DNA of 41,009 nucleotides from Syntrophomonadaceae bacterium (GCA_003563895.1 PWTK01000113.1:1-41009); one strand, 5' to 3'. Positions 18,886 through 27,688 are shown, counted from the first letter of the stretch. Notes: a model not told the origin generated them from the letters alone. Translations and numbers: made by a program.

Positions 18886-19012
18886 CCCTGATGTGCCGGG
18901 AATTGGGAGGCGGAAAGGAAAGAAGGGAAGGAAGCGGCGATATTTGCCCTGACGGCCCCGGAGGAGAGATGCCGCACCCTCCCTTTGCACCGCTCGGGGA
19001 CGAGCTGAACAG

Positions 19013-19063
19013 AACCGCTCCTTACAGTACAGGCCGACGGCCGTTACTGCGGGCGGTTTTTTT
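19013..19063 (+). terminator. Intrinsic terminator after gyrB
   Basis: AACCGC pairs with GCGGTT, inside it CAGTA with TACTG, and at the tip GGCC-gac-GGCC; the outer arm runs into a seven-base T-run. It ends the dnaN-gyrB transcript and may also work for the convergent permease gene. Confidence 0.85.
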
Positions 19064-19081
19064 GAGGGCTGCCCGGGAATC

Positions 19082-19565
19082 TCAACCAAAAATCACGTGC
19101 GCAATGAACCCCGTCAGTGAGGGTATGGCCAGGCAGACGCCCAGCTTCAGAAGGACAAAACGCGGGCCCAGGAAGGCAAATTCGTAGGGGAGATGCCCCA
19201 CGTTGATCATCCCCCAGGTGGCAATCATGGCAATGGATGTGCCCACCCCCATGCTTTCCTGAAAGACGGCGGCAAACAGGGGAAAAAGGTGAAGGCCCCC
19301 CTGGATCAGGGCGCCCACTGCCGGAGCGATGAAGAAGCCCTTCCAGCCGGCTTCTCTCCCCAGCCACCGGTATATGAGTTTTCTGGGAATTAAATCGGCA
19401 ATCAAGCCGGCCACGAAAAAAGCGATGATCAAGATGGGGATCAAGCTGAAAAGCATCTCGCCCCCAGCAATATTCCCTGGAGGAGAAGGCTGAAGCCCCC
19501 CGGTAAAAGGCGGCAGATGCGAGAACCAGGGCGGCAAGCCCCATGCCCAACATCTTTTTCCTCAC
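19082..19565 (-). CDS. Small permease-like membrane protein, reading frame interrupted
   Basis: Two overlapping minus-strand frames look like parts of one protein. The first (from ATG 19565) gives a clean N-terminal membrane segment, MRKKMLGMGLAALVLASAAF. The second, ending at 19082, gives three or four further membrane segments (LFSLIPILIIAFFVAGL, IPRKLIYRWLGREAGWKG, MINVGHLPYEFAFLGPRFVLLKL). This pattern resembles one half of ArsP/DUF318-type permeases. The frames would join into about 160 aa if the C6 run at 19496-19501 (G6 on the coding strand) had five bases. This is therefore a recent one-base insertion, a sequencing error, or two starts; an internal ATG at about 19453 would still give 124 aa. 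It is the only clear right-arm gene facing the origin. Substrate unknown. Confidence 0.6.
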
Positions 19566-19870
19566 CTAAAATTCCCCCCGGACCCCCTCCCCACTGCCGC
19601 TGCTACTTATCCACAACTTCGTTGTTTACTTTTACCATACCAGCATTGTTGATAGCTTTAAATACCCTTTATTGCTTACCTCATTTCGTTTTCCATTTTC
19701 TTGTTCGAGGACACATCACCTAAATTCCAAACAATATCAACACTTAAATTGAAAAGAGCCTAAATTTTCCATATCCCCGGCAGAGCTTCTCTATATTATA
19801 ACTTCCCCTCATATTCGGCTCAACACTCTTTCGCCCTCATCCCGCTTCCCCGCCCTGCCGAGAGTTAAGC
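19566..19870. other. Non-coding AT-rich stretch upstream of gyrA
   Basis: About 300 bases with no supported frame. It holds one perfect DnaA box (19607-19615) and AT-rich DNA downstream of it; otherwise nothing recognisable. Confidence 0.5.
19607..19615 (+). promoter_or_regulatory. Perfect DnaA box upstream of gyrA
   Basis: TTATCCACA, about 6 kb from the main origin. It could titrate DnaA or regulate gyrA. A single 9-mer can be chance. Confidence 0.5.
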
Positions 19871-19899
19871 TTGTTGTTGCCGGCAAAATTGTTTATAAT
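19871..19899 (+). promoter_or_regulatory. gyrA promoter
   Basis: TTGTTG-17-TATAAT, with a perfect -10, lies 98 bases before the gyrA ATG. A second TATAAT occurs at 19905-19910 without a good -35. Confidence 0.7.
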
Positions 19900-19996
19900 G
19901 AGGATATAATGAGCCTGCGCCTGACAATTTATGAGGTGCCATTGAGATTGGCGCAGCGCAAAATGAACGATAAATGGAGGAGGACGGCCTTTCCCC

Positions 19997-22438
19997 ATGT
20001 ATGAAAACGAAAACGTCACCATTTTGCCCCTGCATGAAGAAGTGAAAAATTCCTTTATGGACTACGCCATGAGCGTCATCGTCAGCCGTGCGCTGCCCGA
20101 CGTGCGCGACGGATTGAAGCCCGTGCACCGGCGCATTCTTTACGCCATGCAGGAGCTGGGCACCAGTCCGGACAAACCCCATAAAAAATCGGCCCGCATT
20201 GTGGGGGAAGTGCTGGGGAAGTATCACCCCCACGGTGACCAGGCCGTCTACGAGGCCATGGTTCGGCTGGCGCAGGACTTTACCAGCCGCTATCCGCTGG
20301 TGGACGGCCACGGCAACTTCGGCTCCATGGACGGGGACTCGGCCGCGGCCATGCGCTACACCGAGGCCAGGCTCTCCCCGCTGGCCATGGAGATGCTGCG
20401 GGACCTGGAAAAAGAAACGGTGGACTGGCGCCTCAACTTTGATGAGACGCTGGAGGAACCGGTGGTGCTCCCCTCGCGCCTCCCCAACCTGCTGATCAAC
20501 GGGTCGGCAGGGATCGCCGTGGGGATGGCCACCAACATCCCGCCCCACAATCTCTCCGAAACCATCGATGCCATCTGCGCGCTCATCGACGATCCCGACC
20601 TGACCGATGAGAGACTGCTGGACTACATGAAGGGTCCTGATTTTCCTACCGGCGGGATCATTTTGGGGCAGAAGGGAATCCGGGATGCGTTTTTGACGGG
20701 CCGGGGGACCGTTCAGGTGCGGGGCAAAACCAGTATCGAAAGGGAAGCGGGCAAGGACCGCCTGCTCATCACGGAGATCCCCTACCAGCAGAACAAGGCC
20801 CGCCTGATCGAAAAAATCGCCGAGCTGGTGCGGGAGCGAAAAATCGACGGGATTTCCGATCTGCGGGACGAATCCGACCGCAGCGGGGTGCGCATCGTGA
20901 TTGAAGTCAAAAAAAATGTCAACCCCCATGTGATCCTGAACCAGCTGTATAAATATACCCCGCTCCAGCAGAGCTTCGGCATCATCATGCTTTCCCTGGT
21001 AGACGGATACCCCCGGGTGCTCGGCTTGAAAAACATCCTTTTTGCCTACCTGGACCATCAAAAAGAGGTGGTCACTCGGCGTTCCCAGTTTCTCCTGCGC
21101 CGGGCGCGCGACCGGGCCCATATCGTGGAAGGGCTGCGCATCGCGCTGGACCACCTGGATGAGGTTATCGCGCTCATCCGGGGGTCCCGCGACGCCGATG
21201 AAGCCAGGCGGGGCCTGGTGGAGCAGTTTCATCTCAGCGAGAAGCAGGCCCAGGCCATCCTGGATATGCGTCTGCAGCGCCTGACGGCCCTGGAAAGGGA
21301 AAAACTGGAAGAAGAGTACCGTTCCCTGATGGAAGAGATCGCGTACCTGGAAGCCCTCCTGGCTGACGATAAGCTGATCCTGCGCGAGATAAGACGTGAG
21401 ATGGGGGAGATAAAGGCCAGGTATGGCGATGAACGCCTCACCCAGATCGTCCCCGATGAAGAAGAAATAGAGCTGGAAGATTTGATCCTGGAGGAGCAGG
21501 TGGTGGTGACCATCACCCACCAGGGCTACATCAAGCGGATCCCCCTTTCCACCTACCGCCAGCAGCACCGCGGGGGGAGGGGCGTGATGGCTCATTCCAT
21601 CCGGGAAAAGGACTTTATCAAGCAGCTCTTCGTCTCCTCCACCCGCGAAAAGCTGCTCTGTTTCAGCAACTTAGGCCGGGCTTACCCGCTGAGGGTTTAT
21701 AAAATCCCCGAGGCCGGCCGCCAGGCGCGGGGCACGGCCATTATCAACTTGCTCCCGCTGCAGAGCGGCGAGTATATCACCGCCGTTTTCCCGCTGGGGA
21801 GCTACGAAGCAGACGACCAGCTGGTGCTGGCTACCAAAAGCGGCTTCGTGAAAAAGACCCGGCTCAAGGAATACATGAATGCCCGCCGCTCGGGGGTCAT
21901 CGCCATCGACCTGGTCGAAGGCGATGAACTCATTTCGGTCAAGAGCGTGGGGAGCGAGGAGAACGATCGGACGGAGGAACCCTCGGTCATGCTGGTCACC
22001 CGGCAGGGCTGGATGATTCGCTTTTCCGTCTCGCAGCTGCGCTTTCTGGGACGGACGGCCCGCGGGGTGCGCGGCATTTCCCTCTACCCGGAAGACCGGG
22101 TGGTCGGGATGGTTCTGGCTTCGGGACAGAGAAAGGATCTCCTGCTGGTTTCGGAAAAGGGTTACGGCAAAAGAACCCGGTTGAGAGAATTTCGGGCTCA
22201 AAACAGGGGGGGCAAGGGGCTTATGGCTTACCGCCATAACGAAGATACCGGTGAGTTGGCGGGTTTTTGCCTGGTGGAACAAAGGGACGAGTTCATCATC
22301 ATCACCGCCCAAGGCCTGGTGATCCGGGAAACCGCCGCCCAGGTTCCCGTCCAGGGCCGCTATGCCCGGGGAGTAAAGCTGATCAGGCTGTCTCCGGATG
22401 ACAAGGCGGTCAACATTGCGGCGGTAACGGGGGAGTAA
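19997..22438 (+). CDS. gyrA: DNA gyrase subunit A
   Basis: DNA breakage-reunion subunit of gyrase. The 813-aa protein has the winged-helix/tower core with catalytic Tyr121 ([11 protein letters not shown]) and a C-terminal beta-pinwheel containing QHRGGRG (about 521), the GyrA box, and a second QNRGGKG (about 733). This marks gyrase rather than topoisomerase IV. Odd point: in the quinolone-binding loop the sequence is [12 protein letters not shown], with Gln82 and Glu86 where E. coli has Ser83 and Asp87. The ATG has GGAGGAGG 13 bases upstream, a long spacing. It has its own promoter, being cut off from gyrB by a terminator and the permease gene. Confidence 0.97.
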   Translation: MYENENVTILPLHEEVKNSFMDYAMSVIVSRALPDVRDGLKPVHRRILYAMQELGTSPDKPHKKSARIVGEVLGKYHPHGDQAVYEAMVRLAQDFTSRYPLVDGHGNFGSMDGDSAAAMRYTEARLSPLAMEMLRDLEKETVDWRLNFDETLEEPVVLPSRLPNLLINGSAGIAVGMATNIPPHNLSETIDAICALIDDPDLTDERLLDYMKGPDFPTGGIILGQKGIRDAFLTGRGTVQVRGKTSIEREAGKDRLLITEIPYQQNKARLIEKIAELVRERKIDGISDLRDESDRSGVRIVIEVKKNVNPHVILNQLYKYTPLQQSFGIIMLSLVDGYPRVLGLKNILFAYLDHQKEVVTRRSQFLLRRARDRAHIVEGLRIALDHLDEVIALIRGSRDADEARRGLVEQFHLSEKQAQAILDMRLQRLTALEREKLEEEYRSLMEEIAYLEALLADDKLILREIRREMGEIKARYGDERLTQIVPDEEEIELEDLILEEQVVVTITHQGYIKRIPLSTYRQQHRGGRGVMAHSIREKDFIKQLFVSSTREKLLCFSNLGRAYPLRVYKIPEAGRQARGTAIINLLPLQSGEYITAVFPLGSYEADDQLVLATKSGFVKKTRLKEYMNARRSGVIAIDLVEGDELISVKSVGSEENDRTEEPSVMLVTRQGWMIRFSVSQLRFLGRTARGVRGISLYPEDRVVGMVLASGQRKDLLLVSEKGYGKRTRLREFRAQNRGGKGLMAYRHNEDTGELAGFCLVEQRDEFIIITAQGLVIRETAAQVPVQGRYARGVKLIRLSPDDKAVNIAAVTGE

Positions 22439-22565
22439 CATAAAAGGGGCGGCCAAAAGGTGAACGAGGGCTCGTGTCAGCCACAGCCCTTCGATGGGGA
22501 AGTCGGCTGTGATCTTCAGGCAAAGCGATGCCTCAACAAAACGCTGATACCGGAGGGCGAGAAGT

Positions 22566-23963
22566 TTGGGTTTTTTTGGCAGAGAGACCGTCCCTTTTTT
22601 TTCTGTTTTGCTGCTGCTGACCATATTCACCGTATTCGTTTTACAGCTTATTTTTCAAGCACCGCCAAAGGATTTTTCCGATGCGCCGCAGAGTGGCGAT
22701 GTGGCCGTTTTGGGGGGAGGGACCACCGCCATTTTAACCGCCCTGGAGGCTTCCGGGCGCGGCGCAGAAGTCTACCTCTTTCCCATGGGCCAGGAGCTCG
22801 GGGGAGATGCCGCGCAGCTGGTGCAGGAAGGCCTGGCTGCGGCCGGAACTTCCCCCCAGGAGGAACGGGGCCTGGAGATGACCCCGCAGATGCTGCGGGC
22901 CCGGATGGAAGCACGAGGTCAGGGCTTGAACGTACCCGCCCTTTTGAATGCCTTCGCCGAGATGGCGCCCAGGATGCCGGACGAAGCCGCCCGGGCGGGT
23001 GGAATCGAGTTCGATCAGATCCCCTTCCCGGAGGAACACCCCTACCTGCACCTCCCGTCCTCTCCCCGCGAAAGCGCCCGCGCTTTCAAGGAATATATGC
23101 TGGAAACGCTGCAGCAGAGCCCGGTCTTTCTGCGGGAAAAAGCGGTGGAAGGAATCCTTCTTTCTCCCCGCGGGGAGGTGGAGGCCCTGTTGTTAAAGGA
23201 CGAGGGCGGTGAGGAAAAAACCCTCTACGTTCGGGCTGTCGTTCTGGCTGCCGGCGGATACAGCGCGGCGCTGGACCACTGGCACGATTTTGCCACTGGC
23301 GAAGAATCCGTCCCTTTGCGGCCGGAGCAGACAGGTCGGGGCCTGCTTCTGGCCGAAGCCCTGGGTGCTGAGGTCATCCAGGAGGGATATTACAGCCGCC
23401 GGCCCATCGTTTGTCCCCTGAACGGGAATGAAGCGGCAGGCCTCCTGGAAAAGTGTGCTGCCTTTTTCCCCGGCTGGCTCCGCCAAACGCAGGCGCACGT
23501 GTTTCATGAAGAAGGTGCTTTTCAGCCGCTCACCGATCTGGCAGACGAGGAAGAACTCCTGCGCTTGTTGGATTCCAGCGGGGGAGAAGCCTTCCTGGTG
23601 GGGGGCGCGTCGATGCAGGCCGCCCAGCCGGGCCCGGAGGGGTTGTGGCGGGAATACCGCAGTCCTGAGCGCCTGCTGGAGGGGTTGGGGGGCCGCGAAG
23701 CAGGCGGGCTGCCCGCCGACCTGGAAGGCCCTTATTTTGCGGCCTCCCTGCGGGTAGGGGTTGATTACACGATGGGGGGGCTGCCCGTGACCCCCCGGGG
23801 AGAGGTACAAGCAGGGGACGACATTCTGGAAGGGCTGTATGCTGCAGGGGAGATCGCAGGCGGCCTCCACGGGGCGGCCAGGCTTCCCGGGACGCCGTTG
23901 AGCGAAGCGCTCTTCTTTGCCCGGGTGGTGGGGGAAGAAGCGTCCGCCTATGCCCACCGCTAA
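22566..23963 (+). CDS. Membrane-anchored FAD-binding protein, divergent fumarate reductase flavoprotein family
   Basis: The 465-aa protein has one N-terminal membrane segment (about 10-31). It continues as a flavoprotein of the FrdA/SdhA/flavocytochrome-c type: a dinucleotide-binding strand VAVLGGGTTAILTAL (46-60), an internal RAVVLAAGGYSAAL, TGRGLLLAEALGAEV, and a C-terminal YTMGGLPVTPRGEVQ ... LYAAGEIAGGLHGAARLPG. Several key positions depart from the family. The GxGxxG turn is GGGTTA, the acidic residue that normally ends the second strand and binds FAD ribose is missing (LFP), and the His of H-x-MGG is Asp. FAD binding or catalysis may be lost or changed. TTG start with GGAGGG 8 bases upstream. 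It follows gyrA after 127 bases; partner and substrate unknown. Confidence 0.75.
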   Translation: MGFFGRETVPFFSVLLLLTIFTVFVLQLIFQAPPKDFSDAPQSGDVAVLGGGTTAILTALEASGRGAEVYLFPMGQELGGDAAQLVQEGLAAAGTSPQEERGLEMTPQMLRARMEARGQGLNVPALLNAFAEMAPRMPDEAARAGGIEFDQIPFPEEHPYLHLPSSPRESARAFKEYMLETLQQSPVFLREKAVEGILLSPRGEVEALLLKDEGGEEKTLYVRAVVLAAGGYSAALDHWHDFATGEESVPLRPEQTGRGLLLAEALGAEVIQEGYYSRRPIVCPLNGNEAAGLLEKCAAFFPGWLRQTQAHVFHEEGAFQPLTDLADEEELLRLLDSSGGEAFLVGGASMQAAQPGPEGLWREYRSPERLLEGLGGREAGGLPADLEGPYFAASLRVGVDYTMGGLPVTPRGEVQAGDDILEGLYAAGEIAGGLHGAARLPGTPLSEALFFARVVGEEASAYAHR

Positions 23964-24256
23964 AGGGTTTGCCTTCCCCGGCCCCGGTTATCGTCGCGCC
24001 GAAAATGCCGCCCAATTTCTCCCGCACCCCCCAAAAAATTGTCGTACGTTTTCTACGGGAGCCGGGCCTCAAGCCGGGCCTCGGTTCACCCTCGCTTCGC
24101 CGGCCGTGCCGGGCAGAGGGCGCTCCCCCGCAACCTGCAGTGGTTCGAGGGGCAAGAACAGTGGTGCAGCAGCACCGGGGAGAGAGCGGCGCATTCTGCC
24201 GGGCATGACGGGAAATTTTTAACCCCTGTGACGGCCTTTTTGCAGCAGGAGCGGCA
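23964..24256. other. GC-rich intergenic stretch, no gene seen
   Basis: About 290 bases containing a direct repeat of gccgggcctc (near 24061 and 24076) and a small hairpin GGTGC-agca-GCACC near 24155. No T-run terminator and no supported frame; I see no known riboswitch. Confidence 0.4.
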
Positions 24257-24285
24257 TTGCCTTGCCGCACCATTTGTTATATAAT
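24257..24285 (+). promoter_or_regulatory. Promoter of the carboxyltransferase gene
   Basis: TTGCCT-17-TATAAT with a perfect -10. The leader to the TTG start at 24448 would be about 155 bases long. That leader contains an apparent open frame (LAKRAAREKLINYL...) without a ribosome site. Confidence 0.65.
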
Positions 24286-24447
24286 TGCTACATAATAATA
24301 AAAGATATCATTTGGCGAAGCGCGCGGCTCGGGAAAAACTCATTAATTACTTGTGCGAACCGGCAGGAATTTCGCTGGCGAATGTCAAATTAATCAAGTC
24401 TATTCTGGAACCCATGCTCCACTTCGAGCGGCAAAGGAGGTTAGAGC

Positions 24448-25944
24448 TTGCCAAAGAGAAAAGTCGGCATAACCGATACCACCCTGCGAGACGCCCACCA
24501 GTCCTTGATGGCAACCCGCATGAAAACGGAGGACATGCTCCCCATTGCAGACACCATCGATCGCATCGGCTACCATTCGGTGGAGATGTGGGGCGGTGCC
24601 ACCTTTGATGCCTGCATGCGCTACCTGGACGAGGACCCGTGGGAGCGCCTGGCAAAGCTGCGGGAAGTGCTCCCCCAATCCAGGCTGCAGATGCTTTTGC
24701 GGGGGCAGAACCTGGTCGGTTACCACCATTACCCGGATGATGTGGTGCAGGCCTTTATCAAGCTGGCGGTGAAAAACGGGATTGATATCATACGCATCTT
24801 CGATGCGTTGAACGATGTGCGCAACATGGAACTGGCCATGCGAACGGCGAATGAGGCCGGAGCCCACGTGCAGGCGGCCATCAGCTATACCCTGAGCCCC
24901 ATGCACAACATCGACCACTTTGTAAAACTCGCCGGAGAGCTGGAAGCCAGGGGGGCGGAGTCTCTCTGCATCAAGGATATGGCGGGGCTGCTGTCCCCCT
25001 ACGACGCGTATGACCTGGTAACAAAATTGAAGGAGAACATCCACATCCCCGTCCAGCTCCATTCTCACTTCACCAGCGGCATGGCGGCCATGTCGTACCT
25101 GAAGGGGATCGAAGCCGGATGCGATGTGGTCGATACGGCCATCTCGGCCCTTTCCCTCGGTTCCTCCCAGCCGGCCACCGACAGCATGGTGGCCGCGCTG
25201 AAAGGCACCCCCTACGATACGGAGCTGGACCTGGAGCTGATCGCCGAGGTGGGCGAATACTTCAAGGGCATTCGCTGCAATTACGACATCCCCGTGGACT
25301 TGGTGCTGGGGGTCGATGCCTCGGTGCTGAGCTACCAGATCCCCGGGGGCATGATCTCCAATTTGGCCTCTCAACTGGCCAGTCAGAACTCCTCCCATCT
25401 GCTGGGGGAGGTTTTGAAAGAGGTGCCCCGCGTGCGGGAAGAGCTCGGCTACCCTCCCCTGGTAACACCTTCCAGCCAGATCGTGGGCACGCAGGCCGTG
25501 GTCAACGTGATCACCGGCGAACGCTACAAGGTGGTGCTCAAAGAGGTCAGGAATTACCTGAAAGGCCTCTACGGACAACCCCCCGGCGAGGTGGACCCCG
25601 ACCTGCTGAAAAAGGTGCTGAAGGACGAGGAGCCTTACCGGGGGCGTCCGGCGGACCTGTTGGAGCCCGAGCTGGAGAGGGCGCGGGATGAGGTGCGCTA
25701 CTACCTGGAAAAAGAAGAGGACCTGCTCTCATACCTCCTCTTCCCCCAGGTGGCGCTGCCCTTTTTTAAGCGGCGCAAGAATGAAATGCCGCCCGTGGAG
25801 GCCGACAATTCCTGCACCCTCTCCGCCGCACCGGAAAAGAATACCTCCAGCGAGGGGCCCAACCTGGAAGGGATTTATACGGTGGACGATAAGCTGCTGC
25901 ACCGTTATGACGGGGAGGCCGGCGCGGTTTACCCCAGCCCTTAA
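24448..25944 (+). CDS. Carboxyltransferase subunit, OadA/PycB/transcarboxylase 5S type, without biotin domain
   Basis: TIM-barrel carboxyltransferase of the pyruvate/oxaloacetate family. The metal site and active residues are visible: GITDTTLRDAHQS (Asp10), the carboxylated lysine Lys176 in CIKDMAG, and LHSHFTSG (His205/His207). The PYC/OAD conserved C-terminal domain (NLASQL ... EVLKEVPRVREELGYPPLVTPSSQIVGTQAV) follows. At 498 aa it stops before the biotinyl domain, and no MKM biotin site is seen. Biotin must then be on another protein, as in PycB partnered with a separate carrier, in 5S transcarboxylase or in split OadA. No biotin carboxylase, BCCP or sodium-pump subunit is adjacent, so the exact reaction is open. 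TTG start with AGGAGG 7 bases before it; own promoter at 24257. Confidence 0.88.
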   Translation: MPKRKVGITDTTLRDAHQSLMATRMKTEDMLPIADTIDRIGYHSVEMWGGATFDACMRYLDEDPWERLAKLREVLPQSRLQMLLRGQNLVGYHHYPDDVVQAFIKLAVKNGIDIIRIFDALNDVRNMELAMRTANEAGAHVQAAISYTLSPMHNIDHFVKLAGELEARGAESLCIKDMAGLLSPYDAYDLVTKLKENIHIPVQLHSHFTSGMAAMSYLKGIEAGCDVVDTAISALSLGSSQPATDSMVAALKGTPYDTELDLELIAEVGEYFKGIRCNYDIPVDLVLGVDASVLSYQIPGGMISNLASQLASQNSSHLLGEVLKEVPRVREELGYPPLVTPSSQIVGTQAVVNVITGERYKVVLKEVRNYLKGLYGQPPGEVDPDLLKKVLKDEEPYRGRPADLLEPELERARDEVRYYLEKEEDLLSYLLFPQVALPFFKRRKNEMPPVEADNSCTLSAAPEKNTSSEGPNLEGIYTVDDKLLHRYDGEAGAVYPSP

Positions 25945-26319
25945 AAACACCGGCGGGCGGCTCGCGGCGCTGAAGCATGAAATAATATAATCTGACCATT
26001 AGTTTGATCAGAAACTCCATTTTACAAGCCTTATGATATGGCCATGAAACAGATCATCAGCACATTGTCTTGTGGAACCTAACTCAAACCTTGTATATAC
26101 AGGGCTCGTTCACTATTGCCCTGAGCTGATTTGACAGCCGTCTACTAAAATAAAAAAAGGGCAGCTAGTTTCCCTGGTTGATGGCGGAAGCGGGGCCAGG
26201 TTCCAGATTTCCTGCATCTTCTGCGATAAAGATTTGTTCCGGTTTCACGAAATAAAGGCGTTAAGGCAAGGCAGCCCTGCCCCCGCTTTCTAAAGCACGC
26301 GGGGCGGTTCAAAACCGTG
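25945..26319. other. Intergenic stretch before the ilvE promoter, no gene seen
   Basis: About 375 bases. A hairpin CCCCGC-12-GCGGGG (about 26281-26304) lies just before the promoter, and a weaker GGGCTC/GAGC pairing occurs near 26101-26136. A minus-strand frame (26145-26357) has no family features and crosses the ilvE promoter, so I do not call it. Confidence 0.45.
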
Positions 26320-26348
26320 TTGACAAAGGCTTTTGCTGCGGATATAAT
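26320..26348 (+). promoter_or_regulatory. Consensus sigma-A promoter of ilvE T-box leader
   Basis: TTGACA-17-TATAAT, identical to consensus in both hexamers and spacing. It starts the T-box leader transcript at about 26355. A consensus promoter fits control exercised by attenuation. Confidence 0.93.
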
Positions 26349-26354
26349 AAAGAG

Positions 26355-26688
26355 CAATTAATTAACCCTTGAGTTTTTCATTGCTGCTGTGCAACCGCAT
26401 ATGTGCGCGATGATGGGGACATGGGAAAACGGTTCCTTTCCCTCCAGAGAGCCGGGGCTGCTGGAAACCGGCGGGAAAGCGGTTCTTCCTGTCACCTCGG
26501 AGCTTCCTTCCTGAACCCTCCCGGGAACGCGGGCCCTTTAGGGCCGGGAATATTAAGGAAGGGCGGTCGGGCCGTTAACCCCAAGTGTGCTGAAACGCTT
26601 GAGATGGCCTGCCGCTGCAGGCAATAAGGGTGGTACCGCGGAGAGAACTCCTTCGTCCCTTGCTGTGTTGAGGGTGGAGGAGTTTTTT
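26355..26688 (+). ncRNA. T-box riboswitch (tRNA-sensing leader) of ilvE
   Basis: The T-box core AAGGGTGGTACCGCGG (26626-26641) is followed by the competing terminator at 26646-26688. Upstream, Stem I is recognisable from AGAGAGCCGGGG...GAAACCGGC (about 26445-26472), enclosed by TTTCCC/GGGAAA pairing. Binding of an uncharged tRNA NCCA end to UGGU in the bulge would favour the antiterminator. UGGU pairs with a tRNA ending in ACCA, as for Leu, Ile and Val. Following the stem outward, the best specifier candidate is CTC (Leu) at 26496-26498; GTC (Val, 26491-26493) seems base-paired. The specifier call is tentative; the T-box call is firm. Confidence 0.93.
26646..26688 (+). terminator. Attenuator of the T-box leader
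   Basis: AACTCC pairs with GGAGTT and CCC with GGG across a loop; the stem ends in a run of six Ts. The 5' arm overlaps the region used by the antiterminator, as in other T-boxes. Confidence 0.9.
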
Positions 26689-26714
26689 GTAATAGACAAT
26701 ATAAAAACACGGGA

Positions 26715-26750
26715 ATGGAGGTGGAGGTCTGGTTGGCCGCCCACCGCTGA
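26715..26750 (+). other. Eleven-codon open frame between T-box and ilvE
   Basis: ATG to TGA encodes MEVEVWLAAHR, ending 11 bases before the ilvE ATG. ilvE itself has no clear Shine-Dalgarno site, so re-initiation after this frame is possible. The start context is weak and it may be chance. Confidence 0.2.
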
Positions 26751-26761
26751 CCAGGCTGGCG

Positions 26762-27688
26762 ATGAGCATCCTTATTTATTTGAACGGCTCTTATGTGAAG
26801 GAGGAGGAGGCGAAGGTATCGGTTTTCGACCACGGTTATCTCTACGGGGACGGAGTTTTCGAAGGCATTCGCGCTTACAACGGGCGGGTTTTCAAACTTA
26901 CGGAGCACCTGGAGAGGCTTTACGAATCGGCCCACCACATCATGCTGCAGATCCCGATCTCCATAGAGGAGATGGAAGAGGCCACCCTGGAGACGATGCG
27001 GCGCAACAACCTGCGCGATGCCTATATCCGCATCGTCGTTTCCCGAGGTGCGGGGGACCTGGGACTGGACCCCCGAAAATGCCCGACCCCCACGGTTCTC
27101 ATCATTGCCGACACCATCACCCTTTTCCCCCGGGAGCTCTACGAGGAAGGGTTGAAGGTGATCACCGTCGCCACGCGCCAGCGCTTGGCGGACACCCTGG
27201 AGCCCCGCATTAAATCGCTGAATTACCTGAACAACATCCTGGTAAAAATCGAGGCAATCCAGTCGGGAGTGATGGAAGCGATCATGCTCAACAACCAGGG
27301 GTACGTGGTGGAAGGTTCCGGCGCCAACATTTTTATCCTCAACAAGAAGGGGCAGCTGCTGACCACGCCCCCCTACCTGGGCATCCTGGAGGGGATTACC
27401 CGCAATGTGGTCATCGAGCTGGCCCGTGAACGCGGGATCGAGGTGCTGGAAAGGCCTTTCACGCGCCACGACCTCTATATTGCCCGGGAATGCTTCCTCA
27501 CCGGCACGGCCGCCGAGTTGATACCCGTTATCTCCGTCGATTCCCGCCTGATCGGCGAAGGGGTTCCGGGGCCCGTGACGCGGCAGTTGATGGAATTGTT
27601 TCACGAATACGCCAGCAACAACGGGACAGAGCTGGATTTGGAGAACACCCGCGGCGCCATCGGAACGGAAGACCGGAAATATGAATAA
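26762..27688 (+). CDS. ilvE: Branched-chain amino acid aminotransferase IlvE (class IV)
   Basis: PLP enzyme that makes Leu, Ile and Val from their 2-oxo acids with glutamate. The 308-aa protein is full length: FDHGYLYGDGVFEGIRAY near the start, RIVVSRG, catalytic Lys151 in RIKSLNYLNNI, EGSGANIF, and the phosphate-binding LEGITRNVVIELA, then FLTGTAAELIPV. D-amino acid aminotransferase and aminodeoxychorismate lyase are relatives, but the T-box and the ilv/leu neighbours support IlvE. The ATG is preceded only by AGGCTGG, a weak ribosome site. Transcription depends on antitermination at the upstream T-box. Confidence 0.95.
   Translation: MSILIYLNGSYVKEEEAKVSVFDHGYLYGDGVFEGIRAYNGRVFKLTEHLERLYESAHHIMLQIPISIEEMEEATLETMRRNNLRDAYIRIVVSRGAGDLGLDPRKCPTPTVLIIADTITLFPRELYEEGLKVITVATRQRLADTLEPRIKSLNYLNNILVKIEAIQSGVMEAIMLNNQGYVVEGSGANIFILNKKGQLLTTPPYLGILEGITRNVVIELARERGIEVLERPFTRHDLYIARECFLTGTAAELIPVISVDSRLIGEGVPGPVTRQLMELFHEYASNNGTELDLENTRGAIGTEDRKYE

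Noticed and set aside
19865-21595. 576-codon minus-strand frame opposite gyrA
   Set aside because: Shadow of gyrA.
24285-24608. Small + frame in the carboxyltransferase leader (KRAAREKLINYLCEPAG...)
   Set aside because: Begins at the -10 box, has no ribosome site, and runs out of frame into the carboxyltransferase gene. The first part looks protein-like but I cannot support it.
26145-26357. 70-codon minus-strand frame before ilvE
   Set aside because: Crosses the consensus ilvE promoter, with no family features.
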